NCBI GenBank assembly: GCA_963820185.1 | Contig: CAWFYV010000007.1 | Coordinates: 434,001-498,000 of the forward strand | Reading direction: 5' to 3' | Source: Aquilonibacter sp963820185 | GTDB taxonomy: Bacteria; Vulcanimicrobiota; Vulcanimicrobiia; Vulcanimicrobiales; Vulcanimicrobiaceae | Length of the DNA stretch: 64,000 bases | Shown here: piece after piece, positions 25,677-33,753 of the stretch | Layout: each line of letters begins with the position of its first letter | Numbering within the stretch: position 1 is the stretch's first letter | Translations under genes and position numbers: made by a program | The notes under the pieces: generated by a model | What the model was told of the DNA's origin: nothing | What the model saw: only the letters and a program-made list of their open reading frames with translations | Database searches by the model: none

Positions 25677-26581
25677 GGTGATTTTATAATGGCGCTGTGG
25701 AAACTATTGTTCCCCAGCGTCGTGAGGTTCGTGGCGTCGATGAACGCGATGTAGTCGCCGGGCCTTCCATCGACGGCATAGACGGTGATGACGCATTGCC
25801 ACGCTGTCTTGGCCGTATCGACGAAATGGAATGTTTGCGACACGAGCGTCGCACCCGTCGAGGTCGCGCCAGCCTGCCATCCCGCGGCGCGCATTTGCGC
25901 AGCGAAATTGTCGAGAAGACTCTGCGCGGACGATGCGCCGGAGATATAGGCGCCCGACGGCCCCGTTTGAATCCCCGGTTGCCCGATGGTCATGCTGGTG
26001 CCCGAGGGTGCGTGCAGCGGGGGTAACGCCGATTGCGTTGCTGATTGCATCGCCGACGCAATCATGCGACCCGTCGCCTCCGGGCCGCCGCACACGACGT
26101 CAGCGCTTTCGCTGGGGGGAACGACTGACACCAGCAGGTCGCCACGTTGCGCGTCAGTCCGAATCGTAATCAACGGCGCATTTGCCTTGCAATAGAAAGC
26201 AAAATCAGGGCCCTTTGAGGGGACGAAACCGCCTGAGTTCATCATTGGCATTTGCCGATTCGTCCAGCCAGCCGCCGTAAGCGCTGATTGATATGTGCTC
26301 ACCACTTGCGGTGGGGCGTCGTAGAACAGGTCGTAAGAGTCCACGGCATGCGAATTCTGCCGTTGCGCAATCCGGTGCAGGCTGCCGATGAGGCTTGCAT
26401 CCGGCAATAGGGTCTTCGGCATATCGGTGGGAAGCTTTCCGACGAATACCTCGACCTGGCCCCCGCTATTTTGGGCCGCAACCCGTTGCAACAGCAGCAT
26501 GGTATTGTCGGTTGTTTGCGCCGGTGTGGGAAGCGCGGACGCGAGCAGGAGCGCCGCTACAAGAACGATTGTTCGCTTCAT
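25673..26581 (-). CDS. Exported protein of unknown function, 302 residues
   Basis: A Sec signal peptide (MKRTIVLVAALLLASALPTPAQ) is followed by a repeated domain: two halves each contain a helix with LLxNFAAQMRAAGW or TYQSALTAAGWTNRQ and nearby beta strands. It suggests an internal duplication of an ~120-residue alpha/beta unit. Isolated cysteines at FYCKAN and VVCGG and another at WQCVITVY could pair. No enzyme motif is seen. It is convergent with the propeller gene, sharing CTAG at 25673-25676. Confidence 0.65.
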   Translation of the reverse strand: MKRTIVLVAALLLASALPTPAQTTDNTMLLLQRVAAQNSGGQVEVFVGKLPTDMPKTLLPDASLIGSLHRIAQRQNSHAVDSYDLFYDAPPQVVSTYQSALTAAGWTNRQMPMMNSGGFVPSKGPDFAFYCKANAPLITIRTDAQRGDLLVSVVPPSESADVVCGGPEATGRMIASAMQSATQSALPPLHAPSGTSMTIGQPGIQTGPSGAYISGASSAQSLLDNFAAQMRAAGWQAGATSTGATLVSQTFHFVDTAKTAWQCVITVYAVDGRPGDYIAFIDATNLTTLGNNSFHSAIIKSP

Positions 26582-26656
26582 AAGAACCCCCGAGCGTACG
26601 AACTTTCTTGTCCTTAAGCGATCCTACCTAGCTCCTTCTCAATCGGGCGCTACGAT

Positions 26657-28138
26657 GTGCGCATGCTGGAGGTTGAGGGCAAAGAAACCAGCGCTGCCAC
26701 GCTGTTGCGCAGCCTTGGCGACCTGCGTGACGCGGTGGCGCACGACGCGCAATCCATTTGTGCGTCGTGGCACCCGCCGTTCGCGCGTCGCGCCTTCCGC
26801 CTGGTAGCCGACAATCTCGCCGCGTACATCGCACTGCGCCGCCGCGATCTCCGCGATTTACAGCTTGAGCTCATGCCGCTGGGCCTCTCGTCGTTGGGCC
26901 GGTGTGAATCCCGCGTCCTGCCGACGCTCGACGCGGTGCTTGCGAGCCTAGGCTGCATTGCCGGCGACGATGCGCACGAACGTCCTTATCCCAATGCGCG
27001 ACAATTTTTCCGTGGCACACGCGTGCTGCGGCACAACACGTGCGAGCTGTTCGGTCCGACGCCGCGGTCGCGCAATACGCGCATCATGGTGACGCTCTCG
27101 ACCGAGGCGGGAACCGATCCTGAGGTTGTTCGCGCGCTCGTCGATCGCGGTATGGATTGCGCGCGCATCAATTCGGCGCATGACACGCCGGAACTGTGGC
27201 TAGGCATGATTCACAACGTGCGGGCAGCTGCAGCACAAGCCGAAAAGCACTGCACCGTGCTCGTCGATCTGGCCGGCCCAAAGATGCGGATCGAGTATGT
27301 AAAGAGCCGCGGTCGCATCTTCCCCGGCGACGCTATTCTGCTTGCGCACGAAAAGAACGTAAAGGTACCGCACAAGGCTGCGCTTGCGATCTGTTCTTTG
27401 CCCGAGATATTTCCGGCGTTGCGCATCGGATCACGCGTCGTGATCGACGACGGGAGGATCGAAGCGCTGGTCGAGCAGGCGGATCGTGATTCGGCGTTGT
27501 TGCGCGTGGTGCACGCGGGACCCGACGGTGAGAAGCTGCGACCCGAAAAGGGACTGAACTTCCCCGAATCCGACCTGCGCCTGGCGCCGTTGACGCGCGA
27601 TGACTACGCCGTGCTCGATGCCGTCGCCAACGAAGTCGATCTTATCGGCTATTCATTCGTCAATGAGGCTGAGGACGTCGAGCTGCTGCAGCGCGAGATC
27701 GCAAAGCGCCGAAGCGGACGATCGTGTGGCATCATTTTGAAGATCGAAACAGCACGCGCGGTTCGGAACCTCCCGGCACTCATCGTGCAAAGTGCGCGCA
27801 ACGCGCCGACGGCGGTAATGATCGCACGCGGTGATCTGGCTATCGATATTGGTTACCGGCGACTTGCCGAGATGCAAGAGGAAATGCTCTGGATCTGCGA
27901 GGCGGCGGGCGTTCCCGTGGTATGGGCAACGCAAGTCCTCGACAGCTTCGTCAAGAAAGGCCTGCGCTCGCGATCGGAGTTCACCGACGCGGCGATGGCT
28001 GAGCGTGCCGATTGCGTCATGCTCAATAAGGGAGATTTCGTTCTTGAAGCACTGACGCAGATCGACGATCTGCTCGGCCGCATGGAGGAGCACCAGACAA
28101 AGAAGACGTCGCGTCTGCGGGCCCTACACAGCTGGTAG
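26657..28138 (+). CDS. Pyruvate-kinase-like protein with an N-terminal extension
   Basis: The C-terminal ~340 residues follow the pyruvate kinase barrel and B-domain: CARINSAHDTPE, DLAGPKMRIEYV, ILKIETARAVRNLP, MIARGDLAIDIGY and WATQVLDSFVK, matching the Mg/phosphoenolpyruvate site elements of the family. The allosteric C-domain is absent. The first ~150 residues (two helical blocks, FARRAFRLVADNLAAYIALRRRDL) are not pyruvate kinase. The usual KIV[AC]T start strand is MVTLSTEA. Such proteins are annotated as pyruvate kinase-like; true activity is doubtful. The GTG at 26657 and an ATG at 26663 are alternative starts. Confidence 0.75.
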   Translation: MRMLEVEGKETSAATLLRSLGDLRDAVAHDAQSICASWHPPFARRAFRLVADNLAAYIALRRRDLRDLQLELMPLGLSSLGRCESRVLPTLDAVLASLGCIAGDDAHERPYPNARQFFRGTRVLRHNTCELFGPTPRSRNTRIMVTLSTEAGTDPEVVRALVDRGMDCARINSAHDTPELWLGMIHNVRAAAAQAEKHCTVLVDLAGPKMRIEYVKSRGRIFPGDAILLAHEKNVKVPHKAALAICSLPEIFPALRIGSRVVIDDGRIEALVEQADRDSALLRVVHAGPDGEKLRPEKGLNFPESDLRLAPLTRDDYAVLDAVANEVDLIGYSFVNEAEDVELLQREIAKRRSGRSCGIILKIETARAVRNLPALIVQSARNAPTAVMIARGDLAIDIGYRRLAEMQEEMLWICEAAGVPVVWATQVLDSFVKKGLRSRSEFTDAAMAERADCVMLNKGDFVLEALTQIDDLLGRMEEHQTKKTSRLRALHSW

Positions 28139-28142
28139 CTTC

Positions 28143-29411
28143 TTACACGACGGCTTCTACAAACGATGCGTCGCGGTTCTCGCGTCTGACCAAGAAGCCG
28201 ATCAGCGTGAACACGATAACTGCGCCGAACGCGCAGTACATGAAGATGCTCATAGCATCGGCATAGTTCGGTGCCTCTTTCGTGCCCCACGTCACGGTGG
28301 CCCATATGGCGATAATCTGCGAGGTCGGGGAGGCAATGAGGTTCCCCAGCTGATACACGAACCCCGGGAACGTGCCGCGCGCAAGACCCGGCGAGATCTC
28401 GTTGAGGTGCGCGGGGATGATTCCCCACGCGCCTTGCACGGCGAACTGCATCAGGAAACCGCCGAGCGCGAGCGTTGTGAATGTTGTGCCGCCGGTCCAG
28501 ATTTTGATGAAGATGACCCCAAGTACGGCTGCAGCGATGATCATCCAGCGGCGCCCGAAGCGTTGGGAGAGCCAGCCGAAGCAGATGCCGCCCAGAATCG
28601 CACCGATCGACGCGATGATACCGATTTGCCCTGCGAGTTGTGGGGTTTGCAGGCGTTGCGTGCGCAGAAATGTCGCGTAGAGATCCTGCGAGCCGTGCGA
28701 CATGAAGTTGAAGCTCGCCATAAAGAGCATCCCGAAGATGAACAGTGGCCAACTCCGGCGCAGCGCCTCAAGCAAGACATCTCGCCCAATGGCAACGCGA
28801 CTGGCTTTGCCCGCCTCCCACGCCGGCGATTCCGGTACTTGCGAGCGGATGTAGAGGATCAAGAGCGCGGGAATGACACCGATAACGAACACTCCGCGCC
28901 ACGCGTTATCGCCGAAGCTGCTTTGGAGAAATGGGAAGATCCACCAAAGCACTGCGAAAGAGAGGAGGTTTCCGACCGCGTAGCCTTCTTGTAAGACGCC
29001 GCTTAGTATGCCGCGCCGTTTCGGCGGCAGCGATTCCATCGCTAGTGCCGCACCCAGTCCCCATTCGCCGCCCATCGCGATGCCAAATAGCAGCCGGACG
29101 ATGATAAAGAATGTCAGGTTCGGCGAAAACGCGGTCACCAATTCGAGGACCGAGTACAACGCGATGTCGATCATCAACGGACGGCGGCGGCCGAACTTGT
29201 CTGCAAACCAGCCGAATATGAGTGCGCCCACGGGCCGCATTGCAAGCGTAAGCGTGACCGCGAGCAGCACAGCCGCCGCAGTGGTGTTGAACGCCTTGAT
29301 CAATTCGGGGACGACAATCAGCAGCAGAAAGAAGTCGAATGCGTCGAGCGTCCATCCGAGGAAGCACGCGATGAACGTCTTCCATTGCACCGACGTCATA
29401 CGATCTGCCAT
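28143..29411 (-). CDS. MFS transporter, metabolite:H+ symporter type (carboxylate/aromatic acid)
   Basis: A 422-residue, 12-helix protein. The N-terminus FLGWTLDAFDFFLLLIVVPEL and motif A GWFADKFGRRRPLM are typical of MFS metabolite symporters such as lactate, sialate and shikimate/aromatic acid carriers. GIAMGGEWGLGAALAMES also matches this group. It lies 18 bases downstream of the methyltransferase gene in the same direction, so it could export or import a compound made or used by the polyketide operon. The stop nearly abuts the convergent pyruvate-kinase-like gene. Confidence 0.85.
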   Translation of the reverse strand: MADRMTSVQWKTFIACFLGWTLDAFDFFLLLIVVPELIKAFNTTAAAVLLAVTLTLAMRPVGALIFGWFADKFGRRRPLMIDIALYSVLELVTAFSPNLTFFIIVRLLFGIAMGGEWGLGAALAMESLPPKRRGILSGVLQEGYAVGNLLSFAVLWWIFPFLQSSFGDNAWRGVFVIGVIPALLILYIRSQVPESPAWEAGKASRVAIGRDVLLEALRRSWPLFIFGMLFMASFNFMSHGSQDLYATFLRTQRLQTPQLAGQIGIIASIGAILGGICFGWLSQRFGRRWMIIAAAVLGVIFIKIWTGGTTFTTLALGGFLMQFAVQGAWGIIPAHLNEISPGLARGTFPGFVYQLGNLIASPTSQIIAIWATVTWGTKEAPNYADAMSIFMYCAFGAVIVFTLIGFLVRRENRDASFVEAVV

Positions 29412-29429
29412 AAGGGAACCTTAAAACAG

Positions 29430-29924
29430 CTAACGGCGTGCGTCAAGGGCGTGGTCTTCGACGCGGATGCGCCACGCCAGCAGCGCCGCATTTGCCAGAC
29501 TGAAGATCAGCGCGATCTGCCATGCACCGAACGCCAGCGGCAGCACCGCGATCTCGATGCAGACGATCGCATAGTTCGGATGCCGAACGACGGCGTAGGG
29601 ACCGCGGCGCACCAGCGGCGCACCGGGCAGCGTGATGACACGTGTCGTCCAGTACGGACCCAGGCTTGCGATGATCCAGACGCGTGCGGCTTGCGCCAAC
29701 ACGAAGACCGCAAGCAGGCAGGGATTCGGCAGCATTGCAGCCGGGATGAAGAAGAACATCGATGCGAGCCAGCTTGCGTGCAACACGACGAACCACGGAT
29801 ATTGCTCGCGCGCAATCTCGATAGCGCCTCGCGCGAGCAAGCGTCGCGTGTTGCGCGCCGCGTAGAGTAACTCGACGAGGCGCAAGAACGCAACGGCGGT
29901 GAGAATCCACCATAGTGGCGTCAT
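29430..29924 (-). CDS. ICMT-family membrane methyltransferase, PKS partner
   Basis: A 164-residue protein with four to five membrane helices. The C-terminal signature RRGPYAVVRHPNYAIVCIEI and a following helix with RIRVEDHAL are those of isoprenylcysteine carboxyl methyltransferase (ICMT/PEMT) proteins. In Bacillus (YpbQ/BpsB) and in the Streptomyces srs cluster, type III polyketide synthases are paired with a methyltransferase that methylates alkylpyrones or alkylresorcinols. The gene overlaps the type III PKS gene by 4 bp (ATGA), supporting that role. SAM-binding residues are inferred from the family motif. Confidence 0.85.
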   Translation of the reverse strand: MTPLWWILTAVAFLRLVELLYAARNTRRLLARGAIEIAREQYPWFVVLHASWLASMFFFIPAAMLPNPCLLAVFVLAQAARVWIIASLGPYWTTRVITLPGAPLVRRGPYAVVRHPNYAIVCIEIAVLPLAFGAWQIALIFSLANAALLAWRIRVEDHALDARR

Positions 29925-30985
29925 CGTTCGAGGGTAACGAACGCGGCCGTGAAGCCTGGGCCCATCGCGGAGAGCAGCGCGCGTTGCCAGGGCTGCGTGA
30001 GCGCCCCATCGCGCAGCGCACGTTCGAGCACGAAGAGTACGGTCACCGCCGACATGTTTCCGTAATCGGTCAGGATCGCGCGCGAATCGGCGAGTGATCC
30101 CGGTGCGATTCCGTACGCGCTCTCGAGCGCATCGAGTACCTTTGTTCCGCCAGGATGGCTGAGGAACACGTCGATGTCGTCGCGTGTGAGGTTTGACTCT
30201 GCGAGGTACCCGTCGACGACACCGCGGAATTCTGTTTCCACCAACTTGGGAATGTCGCGCGAGAAGATCGCGCGCAGCCCGTCATCGGCGACATCCCATC
30301 CCATCACGTCGAGCGTGTTAGGAAACGTATATTCGCCCGACGCCGCGATCGCGGGCCCCTTGCCGCCGTTGCGCAGCACCGCCGCCGCCGCACCATCGCC
30401 GAAGAGTGCGGTCGCAACGATGTTGCTCTTCGTCAGATCGTCGCGGCGAAACCAGAGCGCGCACAACTCGACGACGAGTAAGAGCACCGTTGATCCCGGT
30501 TTGTCTTGCGCCATCATCGCGGCGCGCGCTAGGCCGACCGTACCGCCCACGCAACCCATGCCGAAGATGGGCAAGCGGCGAACCGTGCGCGGGAACCCCA
30601 GGCGATTAAAAAGGCGGGCGTCGAGACTCGGCGTCGCGATGCCGGTGGTCGAGACGACGACGACTGCGTCGACGTCGGCAGCGGTCAGTGAGGCGCGCTC
30701 GAGCGCCTCGCGCGCGGCTTGCTCGAGTAAGGTTAGGGCAGATTCGAGATACGCTGCGTTCCGTTCGGGCCAGCTATGTGGGCTGTAGTACCAGTCGATC
30801 GGCACGCATGAGTAGCGGCGCTTGATGCCCGTCGTCCCGAAGACGGGCATCAGACGCTGGACGACCTCTGAGCGGGAGAATTGCGCGTTTACACGCGCGG
30901 CGACGTCGTCTTGCTCGAGCGCAAACGGCGGAACGGCCGTAGCGATCGCCTCAAGCGTTATCTCTTTGCCCAGGCGATGCACCAC
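29921..30985 (-). CDS. Type III polyketide synthase (chalcone/stilbene synthase family)
   Basis: The catalytic triad is visible: Cys145 in PIFGMGCVGGTVGLARA, His277 in VFLSHPGGTKVL and Asn310 in ILTDYGNMSAVTVLF. The 354 residues match the normal length. Bacterial members condense fatty acyl starters with malonyl-CoA into alkylpyrones, alkylresorcinols or tetrahydroxynaphthalene. The adjacent ICMT-type methyltransferase favours an alkylpyrone/alkylresorcinol lipid. It starts GTG 30985 or 30982, inside the last codons of the upstream HiPIP gene (28-bp overlap), so translation may be coupled. Confidence 0.9.
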   Translation of the reverse strand: MVHRLGKEITLEAIATAVPPFALEQDDVAARVNAQFSRSEVVQRLMPVFGTTGIKRRYSCVPIDWYYSPHSWPERNAAYLESALTLLEQAAREALERASLTAADVDAVVVVSTTGIATPSLDARLFNRLGFPRTVRRLPIFGMGCVGGTVGLARAAMMAQDKPGSTVLLLVVELCALWFRRDDLTKSNIVATALFGDGAAAAVLRNGGKGPAIAASGEYTFPNTLDVMGWDVADDGLRAIFSRDIPKLVETEFRGVVDGYLAESNLTRDDIDVFLSHPGGTKVLDALESAYGIAPGSLADSRAILTDYGNMSAVTVLFVLERALRDGALTQPWQRALLSAMGPGFTAAFVTLER

Positions 30986-31218
30986 CCGTCAGGACTGATC
31001 GTGCCCGTTACGATCGAGCATCCTTTCGGCGCTCGAAAGAACCGGCATCCCGCGCATTTTTTGCCGCCGGGACCAGGCTTATCTTGATAGTGGAACTGCT
31101 TTTTATTGTCGCCGGCCTCTGCGCTTGCGGTTCCGAACGCAAGCGCGCCGGCAAGGGCCGGAAGCACGATGAGGGTACGCAGCGCCTCTTTGCGCGTTTG
31201 ATCGGACGAACGCTCCAT
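30958..31218 (-). CDS. High-potential iron-sulfur protein (HiPIP), copy 1
   Basis: An 86-residue electron carrier. After a signal segment (TRKEALRTLIVLPALAGALA, Tat-like with RK in place of RR), four cysteines at 55, 58, 67 and 80 (KCAGCRFF, GCSIV, GWCIAW) would ligate one [4Fe-4S] cluster, as in small HiPIPs. TGTISPDGWC near the end is typical. HiPIPs carry electrons in the periplasm to oxidases or reaction centres. Its coding end overlaps the polyketide synthase start. A ba3 oxidase at 61-63 kb is a possible partner; that link is inference. Confidence 0.9.
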   Translation of the reverse strand: MERSSDQTRKEALRTLIVLPALAGALAFGTASAEAGDNKKQFHYQDKPGPGGKKCAGCRFFRAPKGCSIVTGTISPDGWCIAWAKR

Positions 31219-31230
31219 CTATAAACTCCA

Positions 31231-31256
31231 CCGGCCTACGAGTGATCGCAGGCCGG
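31231..31256 (-). other. Hairpin between the two HiPIP genes
   Basis: CCGGCCT (31231-31237) and AGGCCGG (31250-31256) form a 7-bp stem in the 68-bp spacer, just before the ribosome binding region of the second HiPIP gene. On the minus strand there is no T run, so it is more likely a processing, stability or attenuation element than a full terminator. Confidence 0.5.
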
Positions 31257-31286
31257 CTTTCGGGAGGAAGAAGTGACTAAAGACGA

Positions 31287-31556
31287 CTATGATTTCTTGA
31301 CCCAGGCCGTGCACCAGCCGTTCGGGCTGATGGTGCCCGTCACCACGCTGCAGCCGTGCGGCGGCTTGAACAGCTGACACTGTGAGCACTTGTGGCCGGT
31401 CTTCGCATCCGGCTTGTCTTGATACTTAAACTGCGCTTTGTTGTCGGCAGCGTCGGCTGCAGTACCGGTCAGTGCAAGCGCCCCGGCGAGCGCCGGCAGT
31501 ACGATCAGGGTACGCAGCGCTTCCTTGCGCGATTGATTCTTGGACGAACGATCCAT
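31287..31556 (-). CDS. High-potential iron-sulfur protein (HiPIP), copy 2
   Basis: This 89-residue paralogue of the next gene has the same RKEALRTLIVLPALAGALA export signal and cysteines at 57, 60, 69 and 82 (KCSQCQLF, HGCSVV, GWCTAW). It is first in the operon HiPIP2-HiPIP1-PKS-methyltransferase-MFS. The two proteins are similar along their whole length, so they arose by tandem duplication; differences are mainly in the loop DKPDAKTGHK versus DKPGPGGKK. Translation starts just after a leader that can fold over the ribosome binding site. Confidence 0.9.
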   Translation of the reverse strand: MDRSSKNQSRKEALRTLIVLPALAGALALTGTAADAADNKAQFKYQDKPDAKTGHKCSQCQLFKPPHGCSVVTGTISPNGWCTAWVKKS

Positions 31557-31559
31557 GCT

Positions 31560-31634
31560 GGAAACCCCTCCTCTAATAAGCCGTAACGTGGGACTACGGC
31601 CCAGCGTTCCGGGCCGCCTGCGCCGAGGGGTTCC
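31560..31634 (-). promoter_or_regulatory. Structured leader RNA that can hide the HiPIP2 ribosome binding site
   Basis: Read on the minus strand, GGAACCCCTC (31634-31625) can pair with GAGGGGTTTCC (31570-31560), leaving one bulged T. The second arm includes the G-rich Shine-Dalgarno region directly upstream of ATG 31556. Inside lie two small hairpins: GGCCC/GGGCC (31615-31611 with 31602-31598) and CCGTA/TACGG (31599-31595 with 31585-31581), which compete for two bases. This makes a multi-branch fold typical of cis-regulatory leaders. I do not recognise a known riboswitch class. Confidence 0.5.
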
Positions 31635-31681
31635 AAGCCTGGCCCAAGCGTTGGTCCCTATTCTTGGGAACCATGGGAACC

Positions 31682-32368
31682 ATGGATAGCTTCATGCCCC
31701 GCGTCGCCGTGGTCGACGACGAGCCCGATATACGTACGCTGCTGGAATTAGAACTTTCTGAAGCCGGCTTCAATGTGCGCAGCGCGCCCGACGGTCCGAG
31801 TGGCCTGGCCCTCGTTCGCGAATGGGAGCCCGACGCGGTGCTGCTGGACGTGATGATGCCCAAAATCGACGGTATCGCGCTGCTGCCCGAACTGCGCCGC
31901 ACCACGCAGGCGCCAATCTTCATCGTGAGCGCCAAGGGCGGCACCGACGACAAAGTGCGCGGCCTGGATCGCGGCGCCGATCACTACGTCGCAAAGCCGT
32001 TCGAGATCCCGGAATTGATCGCTCGCTTGCGCTCGGCGCTCCGCCGGCCGCGTCTGGAGTCGCCGCAAATCGTCACCTTCCGCGACCTCTCCCTCGATCT
32101 GCAAACACGCCGCGTGATTCGCAGCGGCAAAACGATCGTGTTGACGACGCGCGAATTTGATTTGCTCGCGGCGTTCGTACGCGAGCCGCGACGCGTCTTC
32201 ACGCGCGACCAGCTTATCGCGCAGGTCTGGGGCGACCACTCCTCGGTCACGGGGAATGCGGTCGAAACCTATATCTCGTATCTCCGGCACAAGATCGACT
32301 ACGGCTTCGAGGAGCCGCTGCTGCATACGGTTCGCGGTGTAGGATACGCGTTGCGCTCGACGCATTAG
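31682..32368 (+). CDS. OmpR/PhoB-family response regulator
   Basis: Receiver domain with acidic pocket VVDDEPD, phospho-acceptor Asp in LLDVMMPKIDG, conserved Ser/Ala in FIVSAKGG and Lys in YVAKPFE. A winged-helix DNA-binding domain follows (TTREFDLLAAFVREPRRVFTRDQL to HTVRGVGYAL). ATGs at 31673, 31682 and 31694 are all in frame; only the last gives the classic short N-terminus. It precedes the histidine kinase gene by 7 bases, so the two form a two-component system. Confidence 0.92.
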   Translation: MDSFMPRVAVVDDEPDIRTLLELELSEAGFNVRSAPDGPSGLALVREWEPDAVLLDVMMPKIDGIALLPELRRTTQAPIFIVSAKGGTDDKVRGLDRGADHYVAKPFEIPELIARLRSALRRPRLESPQIVTFRDLSLDLQTRRVIRSGKTIVLTTREFDLLAAFVREPRRVFTRDQLIAQVWGDHSSVTGNAVETYISYLRHKIDYGFEEPLLHTVRGVGYALRSTH

Positions 32369-32375
32369 ATAAACC

Positions 32376-33719
32376 ATGCTGCGGTCGATCCGCCTGCGAC
32401 TCATCGCGTCGTTCCTTGCGGCGTGGTTGGTCTTTGCCCTCACCATATCGGCGGTCGTCCTGCTCTTCGTCAGCGATATCACGCACAATATCGTCTTAGC
32501 CGACGTCAACCTTGCCTCTCTGCGGATCACGCGTCTGGCTTTCCAGTACGCGCTCGCCGGCGGCGTGCAACCGACCGACGTTGATGCGCTCGCCCTCGCC
32601 GAAGTGCGCGGCCTGCACGTGCGTGTCACCGTCGTTCCGCGCGAAGGTTTCGGCTACGGACCGTTTGTCGTGACGCCGGGCGAACAACCGATACCGCAGG
32701 CCGCCGCGCCGCCGATCGGCGTGGGGCCCAATCCGCAGATTCAGAGCGTGGCGTTCGGTACGATGCGCGTCGACATCGTACCCGACATGGCGTATGTCGC
32801 GGCCACGAGTAGGCTGTGGCTAATCGGCGCGATCGTAGCCGACCTGCTTACACTCATTCCAGCATGGTTCGTAGCCTCGATCGTCGCGCGGCGCACACTC
32901 GAACCGCTGCTACACACAACGAGTGCGCTCGAGCTCTTTGCATCGGGAGATTTCACGCCGCACCCGGTGACGACGCGTCAACGCACCGAGATCGGCGATC
33001 TCGCGCGTGCATACAATGCTGCAGTCGAACAGATAACTGATGCCTTTGCCGAACGTACCGCCGCGATGGAAGAGATGCGTCAATTCGTCGCTGACGCCGG
33101 CCATCAGCTGCGTACACCGCTCACTGTCTTGATGGGACACGTCAGCGCATTGCAGCCGAAGACGCCGCGCGAAACGACAATCTTCGCAAACATGCTGGCG
33201 CAAAGCCGCCGCATGAAGGCGATCATCGACGACTTGATCGTCCTCGCGCGCCTCGAACACGGTGAGCGCTCCGCGTATACCGTCGACGTTCGCGAGCTGG
33301 CGAAGGGCGTGGTGACGACGTTCCGTGACGGCGGCTACGATCGCGTGCGGCTCCACGCGAACGGCGAGGCTTACGCAAAGATCAATCCGAGCGAACTGCT
33401 TGACGCGCTCTCGGCGCTGGTTGAGAACGCGCTCAAGTATTCGCCCACGGGGCCCGTGACGGTCACGGTTGCGCGCGAGGGAAATCGAACGTCACTCTCG
33501 GTCGAAGATTCCGGTCCGGGGATGACGGAGGAAGATATCGAGCACGCCTTCGACCGTTTTTATCGCGGTGATGCTAGCCACGGAACCGAGGGCACCGGCC
33601 TCGGACTCTCGATTGTGCGCCGCGGCGTCGAACGTTCCGATGGCACGGTGACGCTCGCAAACACCGGCCACGGCTTATGCGTGGTGCTCGCATTCGCGGC
33701 GAGCGAGCCGGAGGGCTGA
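32376..33719 (+). CDS. HAMP-containing sensor histidine kinase
   Basis: A 447-residue membrane kinase. The first helix is LIASFLAAWLVFALTISAVVLLFVSDI, with a short periplasmic domain and a second helix (LWLIGAIVADLLTLIPAWFVASIV) followed by a HAMP linker (RRTLEPLLHTTSALELFASGDF). The dimerisation helix with phospho-His is in DAGHQLRTPLTVL. The ATPase has an N box (LVENALKYSP), G1 (DSGPGM) and G2 (GTGLGLSIV). It pairs with the upstream regulator. The sensed signal is unknown; the periplasmic loop is Pro-rich (EQPIPQAAAPPIG). Confidence 0.92.
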   Translation: MLRSIRLRLIASFLAAWLVFALTISAVVLLFVSDITHNIVLADVNLASLRITRLAFQYALAGGVQPTDVDALALAEVRGLHVRVTVVPREGFGYGPFVVTPGEQPIPQAAAPPIGVGPNPQIQSVAFGTMRVDIVPDMAYVAATSRLWLIGAIVADLLTLIPAWFVASIVARRTLEPLLHTTSALELFASGDFTPHPVTTRQRTEIGDLARAYNAAVEQITDAFAERTAAMEEMRQFVADAGHQLRTPLTVLMGHVSALQPKTPRETTIFANMLAQSRRMKAIIDDLIVLARLEHGERSAYTVDVRELAKGVVTTFRDGGYDRVRLHANGEAYAKINPSELLDALSALVENALKYSPTGPVTVTVAREGNRTSLSVEDSGPGMTEEDIEHAFDRFYRGDASHGTEGTGLGLSIVRRGVERSDGTVTLANTGHGLCVVLAFAASEPEG

Positions 33720-33753
33720 GGAGAGCGCGTCCTCGAGTACGAATGCGCGGTGG

